Assembly (NCBI GenBank): GCA_900556545.1 | Contig: USPE01000079.1 | Coordinates: forward strand, 1 to 8,130 | Source of the DNA: an uncultured Peptococcaceae bacterium | GTDB lineage: Bacteria; Bacillota; Peptococcia; Peptococcales; Peptococcaceae | DNA: 8,130 bases | Direction: 5' to 3' | The notes under the pieces: generated by a model | Seen by the model: the letters and a program-made list of their open reading frames with translations, nothing else | Databases searched by the model: none | What the model was told of the DNA's origin: nothing | Part shown: piece after piece, positions 1-6,729 of the stretch | How the letters are laid out: the number at the start of each line of letters is the position of its first letter | How positions within the stretch are numbered: the first letter of the stretch is position 1 | Made by a program: the position numbers and the translations under genes

Positions 1-121
1 AAAATTTACCAATATTTATTAAATTTTTAACTTTAATTTTTCATACGATGTACCTAACTGGCAGATCATATTCAAGCTCGGTCGCTTTTGGCAGCAATCA
101 AATACAACAGACAGATACTGT
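1..121. other. Intergenic edge, nothing recognised
   Basis: A very AT-rich first 45 bases are followed by about 75 bases of mixed sequence. A short minus-strand frame (about 50-100, ending EYDLPVRYIV) resembles coding sequence but has an in-frame stop close upstream and no start signals. No RNA gene is seen. Confidence 0.4.
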
Positions 122-173
122 AAAAGAAAAAAGCAACTCTGACAGAATGAGATTTCATTCTGTCAGAGCTGCT
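122..173 (-). terminator. Intrinsic terminator of the amidohydrolase gene
   Basis: A perfect 14-bp stem (arms 137-150 and 155-168, loop GATT at 151-154) is extended by a further AGCA/TGCT pairing beyond one mismatch (132-135 with 170-173). Read on the minus strand, the hairpin is followed directly by a T-rich run, TTTTTTCTTTT (the A-run at 122-132 on the plus strand). It lies about 63 bp past the amidohydrolase stop codon, in the right orientation to end that transcript. Confidence 0.93.
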
Positions 174-236
174 CCATTACACAACATCTTTATTGTATAC
201 AGCCCAACGCCATGCAGTTGCTGCAGCTATATTTTC

Positions 237-1835
237 TTATGCCTGATAAACAGTTTCACCATCTTTGATGGTTTCTAATACTTTAATGTCTCTGATTGCC
301 ATTGGTTCAATTTTCAGCGGATTTTTATCCAACACTACCAGATCTGCCCGTTTGCCGACTTTGATAGAACCTTTTTCATCTTCTTCAAAGTAAGCATAAG
401 CAGCGTTGATTGTAATTCCTTTTAAAGCATCATATACGCCGATTTTCTGATCTTCACCAATTACAACGCCAGTACGGCTTACTCTGTTGACTGCTGTCCA
501 TACAGCATGAAGCATATCCGGTTTTACAACTGGTGTGTCAGTGTGGAAATTGTACATCAAGCCTGCATCCAGCGCATCTTTTACTGGGCTGACACGGTTT
601 CCTCTTACTGCACCGAAGTTTTTCACATGCACATCACCCCAGTAGTTTACATGACCAACAAAGATAGATGGCACCATTTTTAATTTTGCCATCCGTTCAA
701 TCTGATCCTTCCGCGCTGTCTGGCAATGAATCATGGTAAACCGCAGATTTTCTTTGTTTGGATTATCAGACAATGGCAACATTTTTTCAATGCTGTTCAG
801 GAACTGATCACCGGCAGCATCCCCGTTGCAATGAGCCAAAATCTGAACATTATCGTCCATAGCCTGTTTTACCCATTGTTCCACTACTTCATCCTGAATA
901 ATAGGCACGCCATATTCGTTGCTGCCTTCATAAGGCTGGGTCATCCAAGCAGTTCTCGCCTGTGGAGAGCCATCCAATACAATTTTATAACCGCCAACTT
1001 TTACATGCCCTTTGTATTTTCCGCACATATCTTTATAAGCTTCGATAATTTCATGAGCGCCCGGTGCGCAGCTTTCATAAGCAACAACGTCCATTTTCAC
1101 CATACCGGCCTGGTCAAAGCCTGTCAGCATTTTCAGCACTGCATCATTGGAACCGCCATCCTGAACAGTTGTAACACCGTAAGAGAGATATTGTTTTTGG
1201 GAAATTGGCCACAGTTCCACAAGTTTCTTTTGCATTTCTTCAAAAATAGCACCAATCAGTGCATAAGAAGCAGCTTCTGCCAGGTACCCATTCAAACGAC
1301 CATCTTCATAACGGCCAATTTCACCGCCAGGAATATCTGCCATACTATCTGTAAAGTTTACACCAGCCAACGCCATGCTGTTGGCTACAACCATGTGTAC
1401 AGAAACATGCATGATTGTGATTGGATGTTCTGTAGAAACCTGATCCAGCAAATCACGATGCGGATGACACCGTTCATCCAGGAAGTTGTCATCATAGTTG
1501 ATACCGATAATAGGTTGTCCTGCCGGAATCTGATGTTCTTCTTTGTACTGTTTTAAGGTTGCAACAATATCGGCAAAGTTATTGCATACAGCCAAGTCGC
1601 ACAGACTGGCAAACATAGGCGCCATAGTTGCAGCATGACTATGTGGATCAATAAAAGAAGGCATTAATGTTTTGCCCTGTAAATCTACTAATTCACAGTC
1701 AGCGCTTTTCTGTGCAGCCACTGCATCATATGCACCAACTGCTTTGATTTTACCATCAGCCACCAATACAGCTTCTGCAGCATCATCTTGGCCTTCCATT
1801 GTGATAATATCACCGTTAAAATATAATTTTTCCAT
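237..1835 (-). CDS. Amidohydrolase family 3 protein (YtcJ / N-substituted formamide deformylase-like)
   Basis: This is a metal-dependent hydrolase of the Amidohydrolase_3 type, 532 residues, about full length for the YtcJ/NfdA group. Visible family marks are the N-terminal beta-sandwich start (LYFNGDIITM, residues 4-13), the metal-binding HxH in PSFIDPHSHA (His65, His67), a lysine in GGYKIVLDGS (Lys284), His335 in LAHCNGDAA, His370 in MIHCQ, the HTDTP motif (His431, Asp433) and the closing sandwich strand GKRADLVVLDKNP (494-506). No signal peptide is seen, so it is probably cytoplasmic. The start is set by TGGAGG at 1845-1850, nine bases upstream of ATG. The gene is divergent from the aminotransferase and followed by a strong terminator. 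Family members cleave amide or formamide C-N bonds; the substrate here cannot be read from sequence. Work on N-acylated or formylated amines or amino acids is plausible beside an aminotransferase, but this is inference. Confidence 0.93.
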   Translation of the reverse strand: MEKLYFNGDIITMEGQDDAAEAVLVADGKIKAVGAYDAVAAQKSADCELVDLQGKTLMPSFIDPHSHAATMAPMFASLCDLAVCNNFADIVATLKQYKEEHQIPAGQPIIGINYDDNFLDERCHPHRDLLDQVSTEHPITIMHVSVHMVVANSMALAGVNFTDSMADIPGGEIGRYEDGRLNGYLAEAASYALIGAIFEEMQKKLVELWPISQKQYLSYGVTTVQDGGSNDAVLKMLTGFDQAGMVKMDVVAYESCAPGAHEIIEAYKDMCGKYKGHVKVGGYKIVLDGSPQARTAWMTQPYEGSNEYGVPIIQDEVVEQWVKQAMDDNVQILAHCNGDAAGDQFLNSIEKMLPLSDNPNKENLRFTMIHCQTARKDQIERMAKLKMVPSIFVGHVNYWGDVHVKNFGAVRGNRVSPVKDALDAGLMYNFHTDTPVVKPDMLHAVWTAVNRVSRTGVVIGEDQKIGVYDALKGITINAAYAYFEEDEKGSIKVGKRADLVVLDKNPLKIEPMAIRDIKVLETIKDGETVYQA

Positions 1836-1844
1836 ACATGCATA

Positions 1845-1850
1845 CCTCCA
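1845..1850 (-). promoter_or_regulatory. Ribosome binding site of the amidohydrolase gene
   Basis: TGGAGG on the minus strand, nine bases before the ATG at 1835-1833. An out-of-frame ATG lies just after the SD and is too close to use it, which supports the start at 1835. Confidence 0.85.
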
Positions 1851-1914
1851 GTGAAAATATTTTTAATTTTTGTAATTAACGCAACTTTCCCAACAAACAA
1901 CTCTATATATTTAC

Positions 1915-1920
1915 ATTATA
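1915..1920 (-). promoter_or_regulatory. Candidate -10 box for the amidohydrolase gene
   Basis: TATAAT on the minus strand, preceded by a T-run. This would give a leader of about 70 nt. No good -35 hexamer is seen at 16-18 bp spacing (only AT-rich sequence), so the call rests on the perfect -10 and its position. Confidence 0.4.
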
Positions 1921-2074
1921 CAAAAAAATAGGATAAATAAATAATATATTTTTGATTATAATAATATAAATTTATAGGTATAAGTTATTTGACTCGACAG
2001 CCATTGTTATCATTTTTTATTTCATACTTAATACTTTTCTTTACATATTGGGGAATACTAATGATTAAATTTAT

Positions 2075-2092
2075 TTTCATTTAGAAATGAAA
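2075..2092. promoter_or_regulatory. 18-bp perfect palindrome, candidate operator
   Basis: TTTCATTT-AG-AAATGAAA: two 8-bp arms around a 2-bp centre. It sits in the divergent intergenic region, just upstream of the candidate aminotransferase extended -10 (2115-2123) and overlapping or next to its -35 zone. There is no T-tract, so it is not a terminator. Its position and symmetry fit the binding site of a dimeric regulator. The regulator is unknown. Confidence 0.5.
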
Positions 2093-2114
2093 TATGGTAC
2101 TGCTTTTCCGTTTC

Positions 2115-2128
2115 TGATATACTATAAT
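2115..2128 (+). promoter_or_regulatory. Candidate promoter of the aminotransferase gene
   Basis: An extended -10 (TG-A-TATACT, 2115-2123) overlaps a perfect TATAAT (2123-2128). The -35 region is poor, which is typical of extended -10 promoters or of activator-dependent ones. Transcription would start near 2131-2136 and leave a leader of about 130 nt. Confidence 0.45.
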
Positions 2129-2164
2129 GCAGATAGAGCAGATAGAAATCTTCTTTTCTATCTG
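2129..2164 (+). repeat. Tandem 9-bp repeat and leader hairpin
   Basis: GCAGATAGA occurs twice in tandem (2129-2137, 2138-2146). The second copy starts a perfect 10-bp inverted repeat: CAGATAGAAA (2139-2148), a 6-nt loop, then TTTCTATCTG (2155-2164). The downstream arm could instead pair with the first copy (8 bp), so two alternative hairpins can form at the start of the aminotransferase leader. No T-tract follows. The element could stabilise the mRNA or act as an operator; I cannot tell which. Confidence 0.55.
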
Positions 2165-2250
2165 TCATGGATATTTAAAGATGCATATTGCATTGCTTTT
2201 GGCTTATAAGTAAATCAGATTACTTTAAAAAATCTATATTAAACAAAGAA

Positions 2251-2257
2251 AGGTGAT
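2251..2257 (+). promoter_or_regulatory. Ribosome binding site of the aminotransferase gene
   Basis: AGGTGAT within AAAGGTGAT, six bases before the ATG at 2264. This is a very strong SD and fixes the start. Confidence 0.9.
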
Positions 2258-2263
2258 ATTATT

Positions 2264-3435
2264 ATGTCAAACTTTGTAAAACAGCAGGTTACAGACCTGC
2301 CACCATCTGGAATTCGTAAATTCTTTGACCTGGCAGCCACTATGGATGAATGTATTTCTCTGAGTATCGGCGAACCAGACTTTGTAACACCAAAATTAAT
2401 GATGGACGCTGCTGTAAAATCCTTAGAACAGGGCAAAACAGCTTACACCTCCAACGCTGGTCTGATTGAACTGCGTGACGAAATCTGCAATTATCTGAAA
2501 AAATATGAACTGAACTATGACGGTGCTACCGAAACATTGATCACCGTTGGTGCCAGTGAAGCAATCGATCTGGCGTTCCGCGCACTGGTAGGCCCTGGGG
2601 ATGAAGTGTTGATTCCAGACCCATCCTTCGTATGCTATGGCCCATTAACCACTCTGACAGGCGCTACACCAGTCAGCCTGGCTACCTATGAAAAAGATGA
2701 ATTCCGTCTGACTGCAGAAGAACTGGAAAAGAAAATCACACCAAACTCCAAAGTTCTGCTGTTGCCATATCCAAACAACCCAACCGGCGGTATCATGCGT
2801 AAAGAAGATTACGAACCAATCGCTGAAGTTGTAAAAAAACACGACCTGTTCGTACTATGCGACGAAATCTACAGTGAACTGGTTTACGGCGGTGAAAAAC
2901 ATTATTCCTTCGCTGCTCTGAATTACTTTTGCCAGGCATGAAAGAACGCTCTTTAGTAATGAACGGCTTCTCCAAAGCATTTGCTATGACCGGCTGGAGA
3001 ATTGGTTATGCCTGCGGTCCTGCTGATGTGATCGCTGCTATGACCAAACTGCATCAGTACGGCATCATGAGCGCGCCAACCATGGGTCAGTATGCTGCTC
3101 TGGAAGGTCTGCGTCACGGTGAAGCTGAAGTAGCAAAAATGGTAGAATCCTACGACGAAAGAAGAAAAGTAATTGTACAGGGCTTCCGTGATATGGGTCT
3201 GTCCTGCTTTGAACCAAGAGGCGCTTTCTACTGCTTCCCATCCATTCAGAGCACAGGTTTAAGCAGTGAAGAATTCTGCGAAAGATTGCTGAAAGCTGAA
3301 CATGTTGCTGTTGTTCCTGGTAATGCTTTTGGTGCCAGCGGCGAAGGTTTTATCCGTTGCAGCTACGCTTCCTCCATGGAAAACATCAAAGAAGCACTGA
3401 AAAGAATTGAACGGTTCATCAATAGCTTAAAATAA
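2264..3435 (+). pseudogene. Class I/II PLP-dependent aminotransferase, frameshifted
   Basis: The gene encodes a fold-type I aminotransferase of the aspartate/aromatic group (PatA/AspC-like), split over two frames. The first frame (2264-2941) has IGEPDF (35-40), the phosphate-binding GAS (96-98), YPNNPTGG with Asn172, and CDEIY with Asp200 (pyridine nitrogen) and Tyr203. The second frame resumes at CCA (2932) with PGMKERS and carries NGFSKAFAMTGWR, holding the Schiff-base lysine (about 234 in the joined protein) and the phosphate arginine. The C-terminus includes PRGAFYCFP and GFIRCSYA. Joining Leu219 to the proline gives 386 residues, the normal family length. All catalytic motifs survive, so the lesion looks recent, or it may be an assembly error. 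If translated as read, the product stops after 225 residues and lacks the catalytic lysine, so it would be inactive. It has its own promoter region, SD and terminator. The amino acid substrate is not determined. Confidence 0.88.
2921..2931 (+). other. 11-nt frame-breaking insertion in the aminotransferase
   Basis: The bases AATTACTTTTG sit between CTG (Leu219) and CCA (the expected next codon), where relatives typically read ...A-x-L-P-G-M-x-E-R. Removing these 11 bases restores the frame and normal spacing; removing 2920-2930 is equivalent. The segment is AT-rich compared with the codons around it. An alternative is loss of one T from an original TTTTT, which would leave four extra residues (NYFL) in this loop. 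Confidence 0.6.
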
Positions 3436-3442
3436 TTTGTTT

Positions 3443-3474
3443 ATAGAACGAGCATTTGCTCGTTCTATTTTTTT
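3443..3474 (+). terminator. Intrinsic terminator of the aminotransferase gene
   Basis: A perfect hairpin (arm 3443-3454 ATAGAACGAGCA, complementary arm 3457-3468, effective loop ATTT) is followed by seven Ts at 3468-3474. It starts 8 bp after the TAA stop. It points rightwards; the A-poor left flank makes it weak in the reverse direction. Confidence 0.95.
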
Positions 3475-3567
3475 GTCTATTATCATCTTGGACAAAATAT
3501 CAAACAACTTTCATTTTTCATAATTATGCTTAATATATTCAGTCAATACTTCTTTTTCAATATAAAA

Positions 3568-3627
3568 ATGCTCCCTCTAAAGTGACAAGTTTTTAATTAT
3601 TACTCTTGCCTACCCAGAAAGGAGCAT
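3568..3627 (-). terminator. Composite inverted repeat, possible terminator of the transporter transcript
   Basis: The outer arms ATGCTCC (3568-3574) and GGAGCAT (3621-3627) are perfect complements. Nested inner arms CAAG (3586-3589) and CTTG (3605-3608) lie inside mismatched stretches. Read on the minus strand, the structure is followed by TTTTTATATT, so it could end the transcript about 80 nt after the transporter stop. The interrupted stem is atypical for a terminator. A pair of degenerate mobile-element ends is an alternative. The remaining sequence between 3475 and 3709 is AT-rich with no gene that I can see. Confidence 0.4.
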
Positions 3628-3709
3628 ATCCATTCCTCAACTATAACTAATCTTTTCTTAATATTATTCTTATATCATTTTAATTACACACTATTCGATC
3701 TCACTGTAA

Positions 3710-5092
3710 TTAGATTAAACCAATCAAATGCCAATATGGAACCATTACTAGCGGTAAATAAAATAAGTGTAGAATGGCTCTGATACCAAACAATTTAGCA
3801 AAATCTTTAAAGGAAAACATACCATAAGCAAAAAATACTAAGAACTTTACAATTTCGTAAGGTAATAGCACTTCATATAAACCACCATTAAATGCATATA
3901 ACATTGCATATTCACTCAAACCCATATCCATCGCAATTTGTGTTAATGGAGCAGATAAAGAACCCAAAGCACCTAATGGTGTCATTAAAAAATTAGTTAA
4001 GAAACCAAATAAATACACCAATGTATAAATCACAGCATCAGTATCACTGAACGAAAGCAGTGGAACCATGATTTCGGATACGATAGCATTGAACTCCAAA
4101 CTGCTGGCAACAGCACCAATAGAAATAAAAGAGGCAATGAAAAATGCTAATGGATAATTCGCTTTTTTGATATCATCTGCAATGCCAATATTAATGCCTG
4201 GCAAATAAAAGAATGCTACCAAAAGTAAGAAACCATATTGCATACCTAAATTATGAATACTATTTGTTAAAAGATAAATTACGAAAATAATGGTCAGAAT
4301 AGCACCTTTCTTTTCGTTGGTACTCATTTTTCCCAACTTCTTAACTTCTTCTTTCAAAAGATTTTCATCAATAGACGCATCCTGCTTGAATAGTACAGGA
4401 ATTAATAAATATGGAATGAAGTAAAAAATTAACATTGGTAAATTGTGGACAAAATAAGATACATAATCTAGCGTCAAATCCGGATCTATTGTATTAGCTA
4501 CACTAATCATAAGCCCTTGAGAATCAGGTGAATATACAAAACACATACCAATCATTAACGCACCAGCTAACATAATACCAGTACCAGTTTTCGTACCGTC
4601 CAATTTCAATATTTTACAAAAAGAATATGCAACAGCTGCGAATACCAAATACCCTCCTGGTGGACATACTAGATGAAGTACAATAGCTGATACTGCAAAC
4701 GCAAAAACAATCTTACGATAACTATAACCAATTTTACTAATGCACCAATATACGATTCGATTTAAAATACCAATACGCATCAATACATTAGTAATAATTA
4801 ACCCACAAATAACCATCCAAACAACATTATTACTATAGGAAGAAAACACCGTTGTTGCTGGAGCTAACCCCAAAAGCAGATAAGAAAATGGTAACAACAT
4901 TGCTATGATCATATTTGGAACCAATTCAAAAGCTGTTAATAAAATAAAAAATAACGTAACTGCAAAAAACTTTGTCTGCGCCCAGTTCATCAAACCATCT
5001 TCTTTATAGGTGAACAAAATAATTGCTGTACAAATAATTGTGACAACCCATTGAAGCAGAATTTTTTTATCAATTTTATTTGTATTACCCAT
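3710..5092 (-). CDS. DASS/SLC13-like anion permease
   Basis: This is a 460-residue polytopic inner-membrane protein with roughly a dozen hydrophobic segments and a charged cytoplasmic loop at about 236-262. Family marks are the N-terminal SNNVVWMVICGLIITNVLMRIGILNRI region (about 87-113, matching the DASS W-x-x-x-G...G-L-x-x-R-I pattern), the second-half helix LAFFIASFISIGAVASS (315-331), and the ending FKDFAKLFGIRAILHLF. Members use a sodium gradient to import dicarboxylates, sulfate or related anions. The usual SNT motifs are replaced by CPPGG (143-147) and MTPLG (370-374), so sodium or substrate binding may differ. The start is supported by TGAGGA six bases before ATG. It lies 79 bp after the arylsulfotransferase-like gene on the same strand, so the two are probably co-transcribed, and it may import that protein's substrate. 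The substrate is inferred, not read from sequence. Confidence 0.8.
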   Translation of the reverse strand: MGNTNKIDKKILLQWVVTIICTAIILFTYKEDGLMNWAQTKFFAVTLFFILLTAFELVPNMIIAMLLPFSYLLLGLAPATTVFSSYSNNVVWMVICGLIITNVLMRIGILNRIVYWCISKIGYSYRKIVFAFAVSAIVLHLVCPPGGYLVFAAVAYSFCKILKLDGTKTGTGIMLAGALMIGMCFVYSPDSQGLMISVANTIDPDLTLDYVSYFVHNLPMLIFYFIPYLLIPVLFKQDASIDENLLKEEVKKLGKMSTNEKKGAILTIIFVIYLLTNSIHNLGMQYGFLLLVAFFYLPGINIGIADDIKKANYPLAFFIASFISIGAVASSLEFNAIVSEIMVPLLSFSDTDAVIYTLVYLFGFLTNFLMTPLGALGSLSAPLTQIAMDMGLSEYAMLYAFNGGLYEVLLPYEIVKFLVFFAYGMFSFKDFAKLFGIRAILHLFYLPLVMVPYWHLIGLI

Positions 5093-5120
5093 ATTAATTC
5101 CTCATTTATTTAAAATTTTA

Positions 5121-5146
5121 CATGGAAGCCACCAATAATGACCATG
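5121..5146 (-). other. Small inverted repeat between the sulfotransferase-like and transporter genes
   Basis: CATGG (5121-5125) and CCATG (5142-5146), with flanking T and A bases that extend the pairing beyond a one-base bulge. It lies in the 79-bp intercistronic gap. No T-tract follows on the minus strand, so it is unlikely to be a full terminator. It may adjust expression between the two genes or be chance. Confidence 0.2.
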
Positions 5147-5171
5147 AAAACTCCCATATTACTATATTTAT

Positions 5172-6593
5172 TTAATCTTCAGATGCCAAACAGAACCCAT
5201 CCTGTTCTACAAAATCCATAACACCTTTTACTTTAGTATATTTTCTAAATTCTTTACTTTTCGCACCCGGCATTCTAAAATCATTTGTATCTACTTTTTC
5301 AATTTCAACTTCTTTTGGTTTTTCAATTTGTGGCACATATTCATATGGATAACGATATGCACGATAAACCATGTTCGTTTTACGCATAGTACCCCAATAA
5401 GGAGAAATATATTCCCACACAATCTCAAAATCCTTAGTAATTTCTAAAATTCTACCATCTGAACCTTCTGTCACTAAAGTATTGCCATTAGGCAAACGTT
5501 GCGCCGAGGAAATATAACAGCTATAGAAATGGTCATTGGTGAATGGCATTTCATAACCTAATGAAGAAGGCGTAACCTGCCAAACAATCTCCATTTTAAC
5601 CGGATCAATTTCCAATACACGAGAGTAATCTCTCTTAATATGACTAACACCTTTTGGGCTCATTTCATTTGGAACGCCATATCCAGCATAACCGCCATTA
5701 TCAAAAACCAACAGATTTCCTTCCCCAGGTAAACCCTTTGGAATAATATGTGCATGATGCTGACCTATAATCTGTCCAATCTTTTTTGCTCTTCCACTAG
5801 AAAAATCAGGTCCTAACTGCCATACTATTTTTCCTGTTTTTTTGTCGATGATAGCCATAATATTTGTCACACGGCCATCAATAATAATGTTCTCTGGATG
5901 GAATCGCTTGTCTCCTTGGTCATACCATTTATTTGGACCTACTAAACTCATTGAATTAATATGGAACCAATCCCAAGAATCACCATGTTTTACGCCTGGC
6001 GTTCTAAAAATAGCATTTTTGGCTACTTCACTAAAACCAAACTCATCAAAATGTTCGTGACATTCCCATTTCCAAAGAATATTACCATCCCAATCAATTT
6101 CTATAACTACATCATCATAAATAGAATATGGTGTAATCCGTTCATCTACTACATTCTGATGACAAAGAATATAAGTATGTCCACTGTCAGTTTTACATTC
6201 CATATTTGGTACATAATAACCCACCGGATTACCTTCCCGTTGATAGTCATGATGCTGACGTGCCACCCAACGCGGACCAATATCAGGATCTTCAACATAA
6301 TTCCAATGATCAAATCCCCATACAACATTCCCATCCCAATCCACTTGAACCAAATCTGTCTGATCCTGATATCCATACTGTTTACTGCGTTCTCCACGAT
6401 TTCCCATCACATAACCGCCTGGTAATAATTTATTAGGAAACCCCTGCAAACCATGCCAGTGATTTACAACACCACCATTCATATCAATCAATGTTGCACC
6501 AGCTTCTCTTGCTTGAAATAGTGTATACCCATTAAAACATTTTTTAGGATTATACACTGTAACACCTGTTGGATAAATAGTTGGATGACCCAT
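5172..6593 (-). CDS. Arylsulfotransferase (ASST)-family beta-propeller protein, cytoplasmic
   Basis: This 473-residue protein has six propeller repeats of the form hhEhDxxGxhhW, with the key Trp at 46, 92, 174, 258, 338 and 393. This agrees with the six-bladed fold of bacterial aryl-sulfate sulfotransferases, which move sulfate from one phenol to another through a sulfo-histidine. Candidate active-site histidines are His211 (WDWFHINSM), His279/280/282 (GQHHAHII) and His355 (NDHFYSCYISSAQRLPNGN). The Arg expected after the FDNG motif (297-300) in the E. coli-type enzyme is not seen (GYAGYG follows). No signal peptide is present, unlike the periplasmic E. coli-type enzyme, so it should act in the cytoplasm. 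The start is supported by GGGGGTG upstream of ATG. It lies downstream of the LysR gene and upstream of the permease gene, probably an operon with the latter. A function on aryl sulfates is inferred from family only; another ligand-binding or transferase role is possible. Confidence 0.8.
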   Translation of the reverse strand: MGHPTIYPTGVTVYNPKKCFNGYTLFQAREAGATLIDMNGGVVNHWHGLQGFPNKLLPGGYVMGNRGERSKQYGYQDQTDLVQVDWDGNVVWGFDHWNYVEDPDIGPRWVARQHHDYQREGNPVGYYVPNMECKTDSGHTYILCHQNVVDERITPYSIYDDVVIEIDWDGNILWKWECHEHFDEFGFSEVAKNAIFRTPGVKHGDSWDWFHINSMSLVGPNKWYDQGDKRFHPENIIIDGRVTNIMAIIDKKTGKIVWQLGPDFSSGRAKKIGQIIGQHHAHIIPKGLPGEGNLLVFDNGGYAGYGVPNEMSPKGVSHIKRDYSRVLEIDPVKMEIVWQVTPSSLGYEMPFTNDHFYSCYISSAQRLPNGNTLVTEGSDGRILEITKDFEIVWEYISPYWGTMRKTNMVYRAYRYPYEYVPQIEKPKEVEIEKVDTNDFRMPGAKSKEFRKYTKVKGVMDFVEQDGFCLASED

Positions 6594-6626
6594 AAAAACA
6601 CCCCCATGTAAAAAATAATTAAATCC

Positions 6627-6641
6627 ATCATAATTTTTGAT
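6627..6641. promoter_or_regulatory. Candidate LysR-type operator (T-N11-A)
   Basis: ATCA-N7-TGAT (6627-6630 and 6638-6641) contains a T-N11-A core (T6628, A6640) with dyad symmetry, the classical LysR-type box. It lies 34 bp upstream of the sulfotransferase-like start and downstream of the adjacent LysR gene. AT-rich DNA gives such matches by chance, so confidence is low. Confidence 0.3.
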
Positions 6642-6663
6642 ACTTTTACTATAATCGTATTTT

Positions 6664-6669
6664 ATTATA
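6664..6669 (-). promoter_or_regulatory. Candidate -10 box for the sulfotransferase-like operon
   Basis: TATAAT on the minus strand, 71 bp before the ATG, between the two 12-bp repeats. No convincing -35 box is present at 17 bp; the position coincides with the upstream repeat copy, which would suit an activated promoter. Confidence 0.3.
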
Positions 6670-6702
6670 TTGATTTTTCTTTTTCCATCATAATTATATG
6701 GT

Positions 6703-6729
6703 TAGCTTACAATAAAAAAATGTAAGCTA
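6703..6729 (-). other. Hairpin at the end of the LysR gene
   Basis: TGTAAGCTA (6721-6729) is perfectly complementary to TAGCTTACA (6703-6711), with a 9-nt loop. The regulator's TAG stop (6729-6727) is inside the stem. The T-run is in the loop rather than after the stem, so this is not a standard intrinsic terminator. It may protect the 3' end or weaken read-through into the next gene. Confidence 0.5.

Larger units (their letters stand above)
6624..6695. repeat. 12-bp direct repeat with 60-bp period upstream of the sulfotransferase-like gene
   Basis: TCCATCATAATT occurs at 6624-6635 and again at 6684-6695, exactly 60 bp apart and on the same face of the helix within error. The first copy overlaps the candidate LysR box. 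The second lies within CCAT-N9-ATGG (6685-6701), a partial dyad. The pair could be two sites for a looping or cooperative regulator. Confidence 0.5.

Noticed and set aside
48..278. Plus-strand frame across the left terminator
   Set aside because: It runs through the 14-bp terminator hairpin and into the end of the amidohydrolase, with no SD and low-complexity Ser/Cys-rich translation.
726..1556. Long plus-strand open frame (276 codons)
   Set aside because: It lies wholly antisense to the well-supported amidohydrolase, starts without an SD, and its Cys/His/Phe-rich product is typical of a reverse-strand shadow.
2915..2941. Programmed ribosomal frameshift as the explanation of the aminotransferase frame change
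   Set aside because: No X-XXY-YYZ slippery heptamer is seen, only a run of four Ts, and no clear stimulatory hairpin directly follows; a shift would also leave extra residues at a conserved spacing.
5961..6425. Plus-strand open frames opposite the sulfotransferase-like gene
   Set aside because: They are antisense to a gene with clear repeat and family motifs; the residue composition is the mirror of that gene and no start signal is seen.
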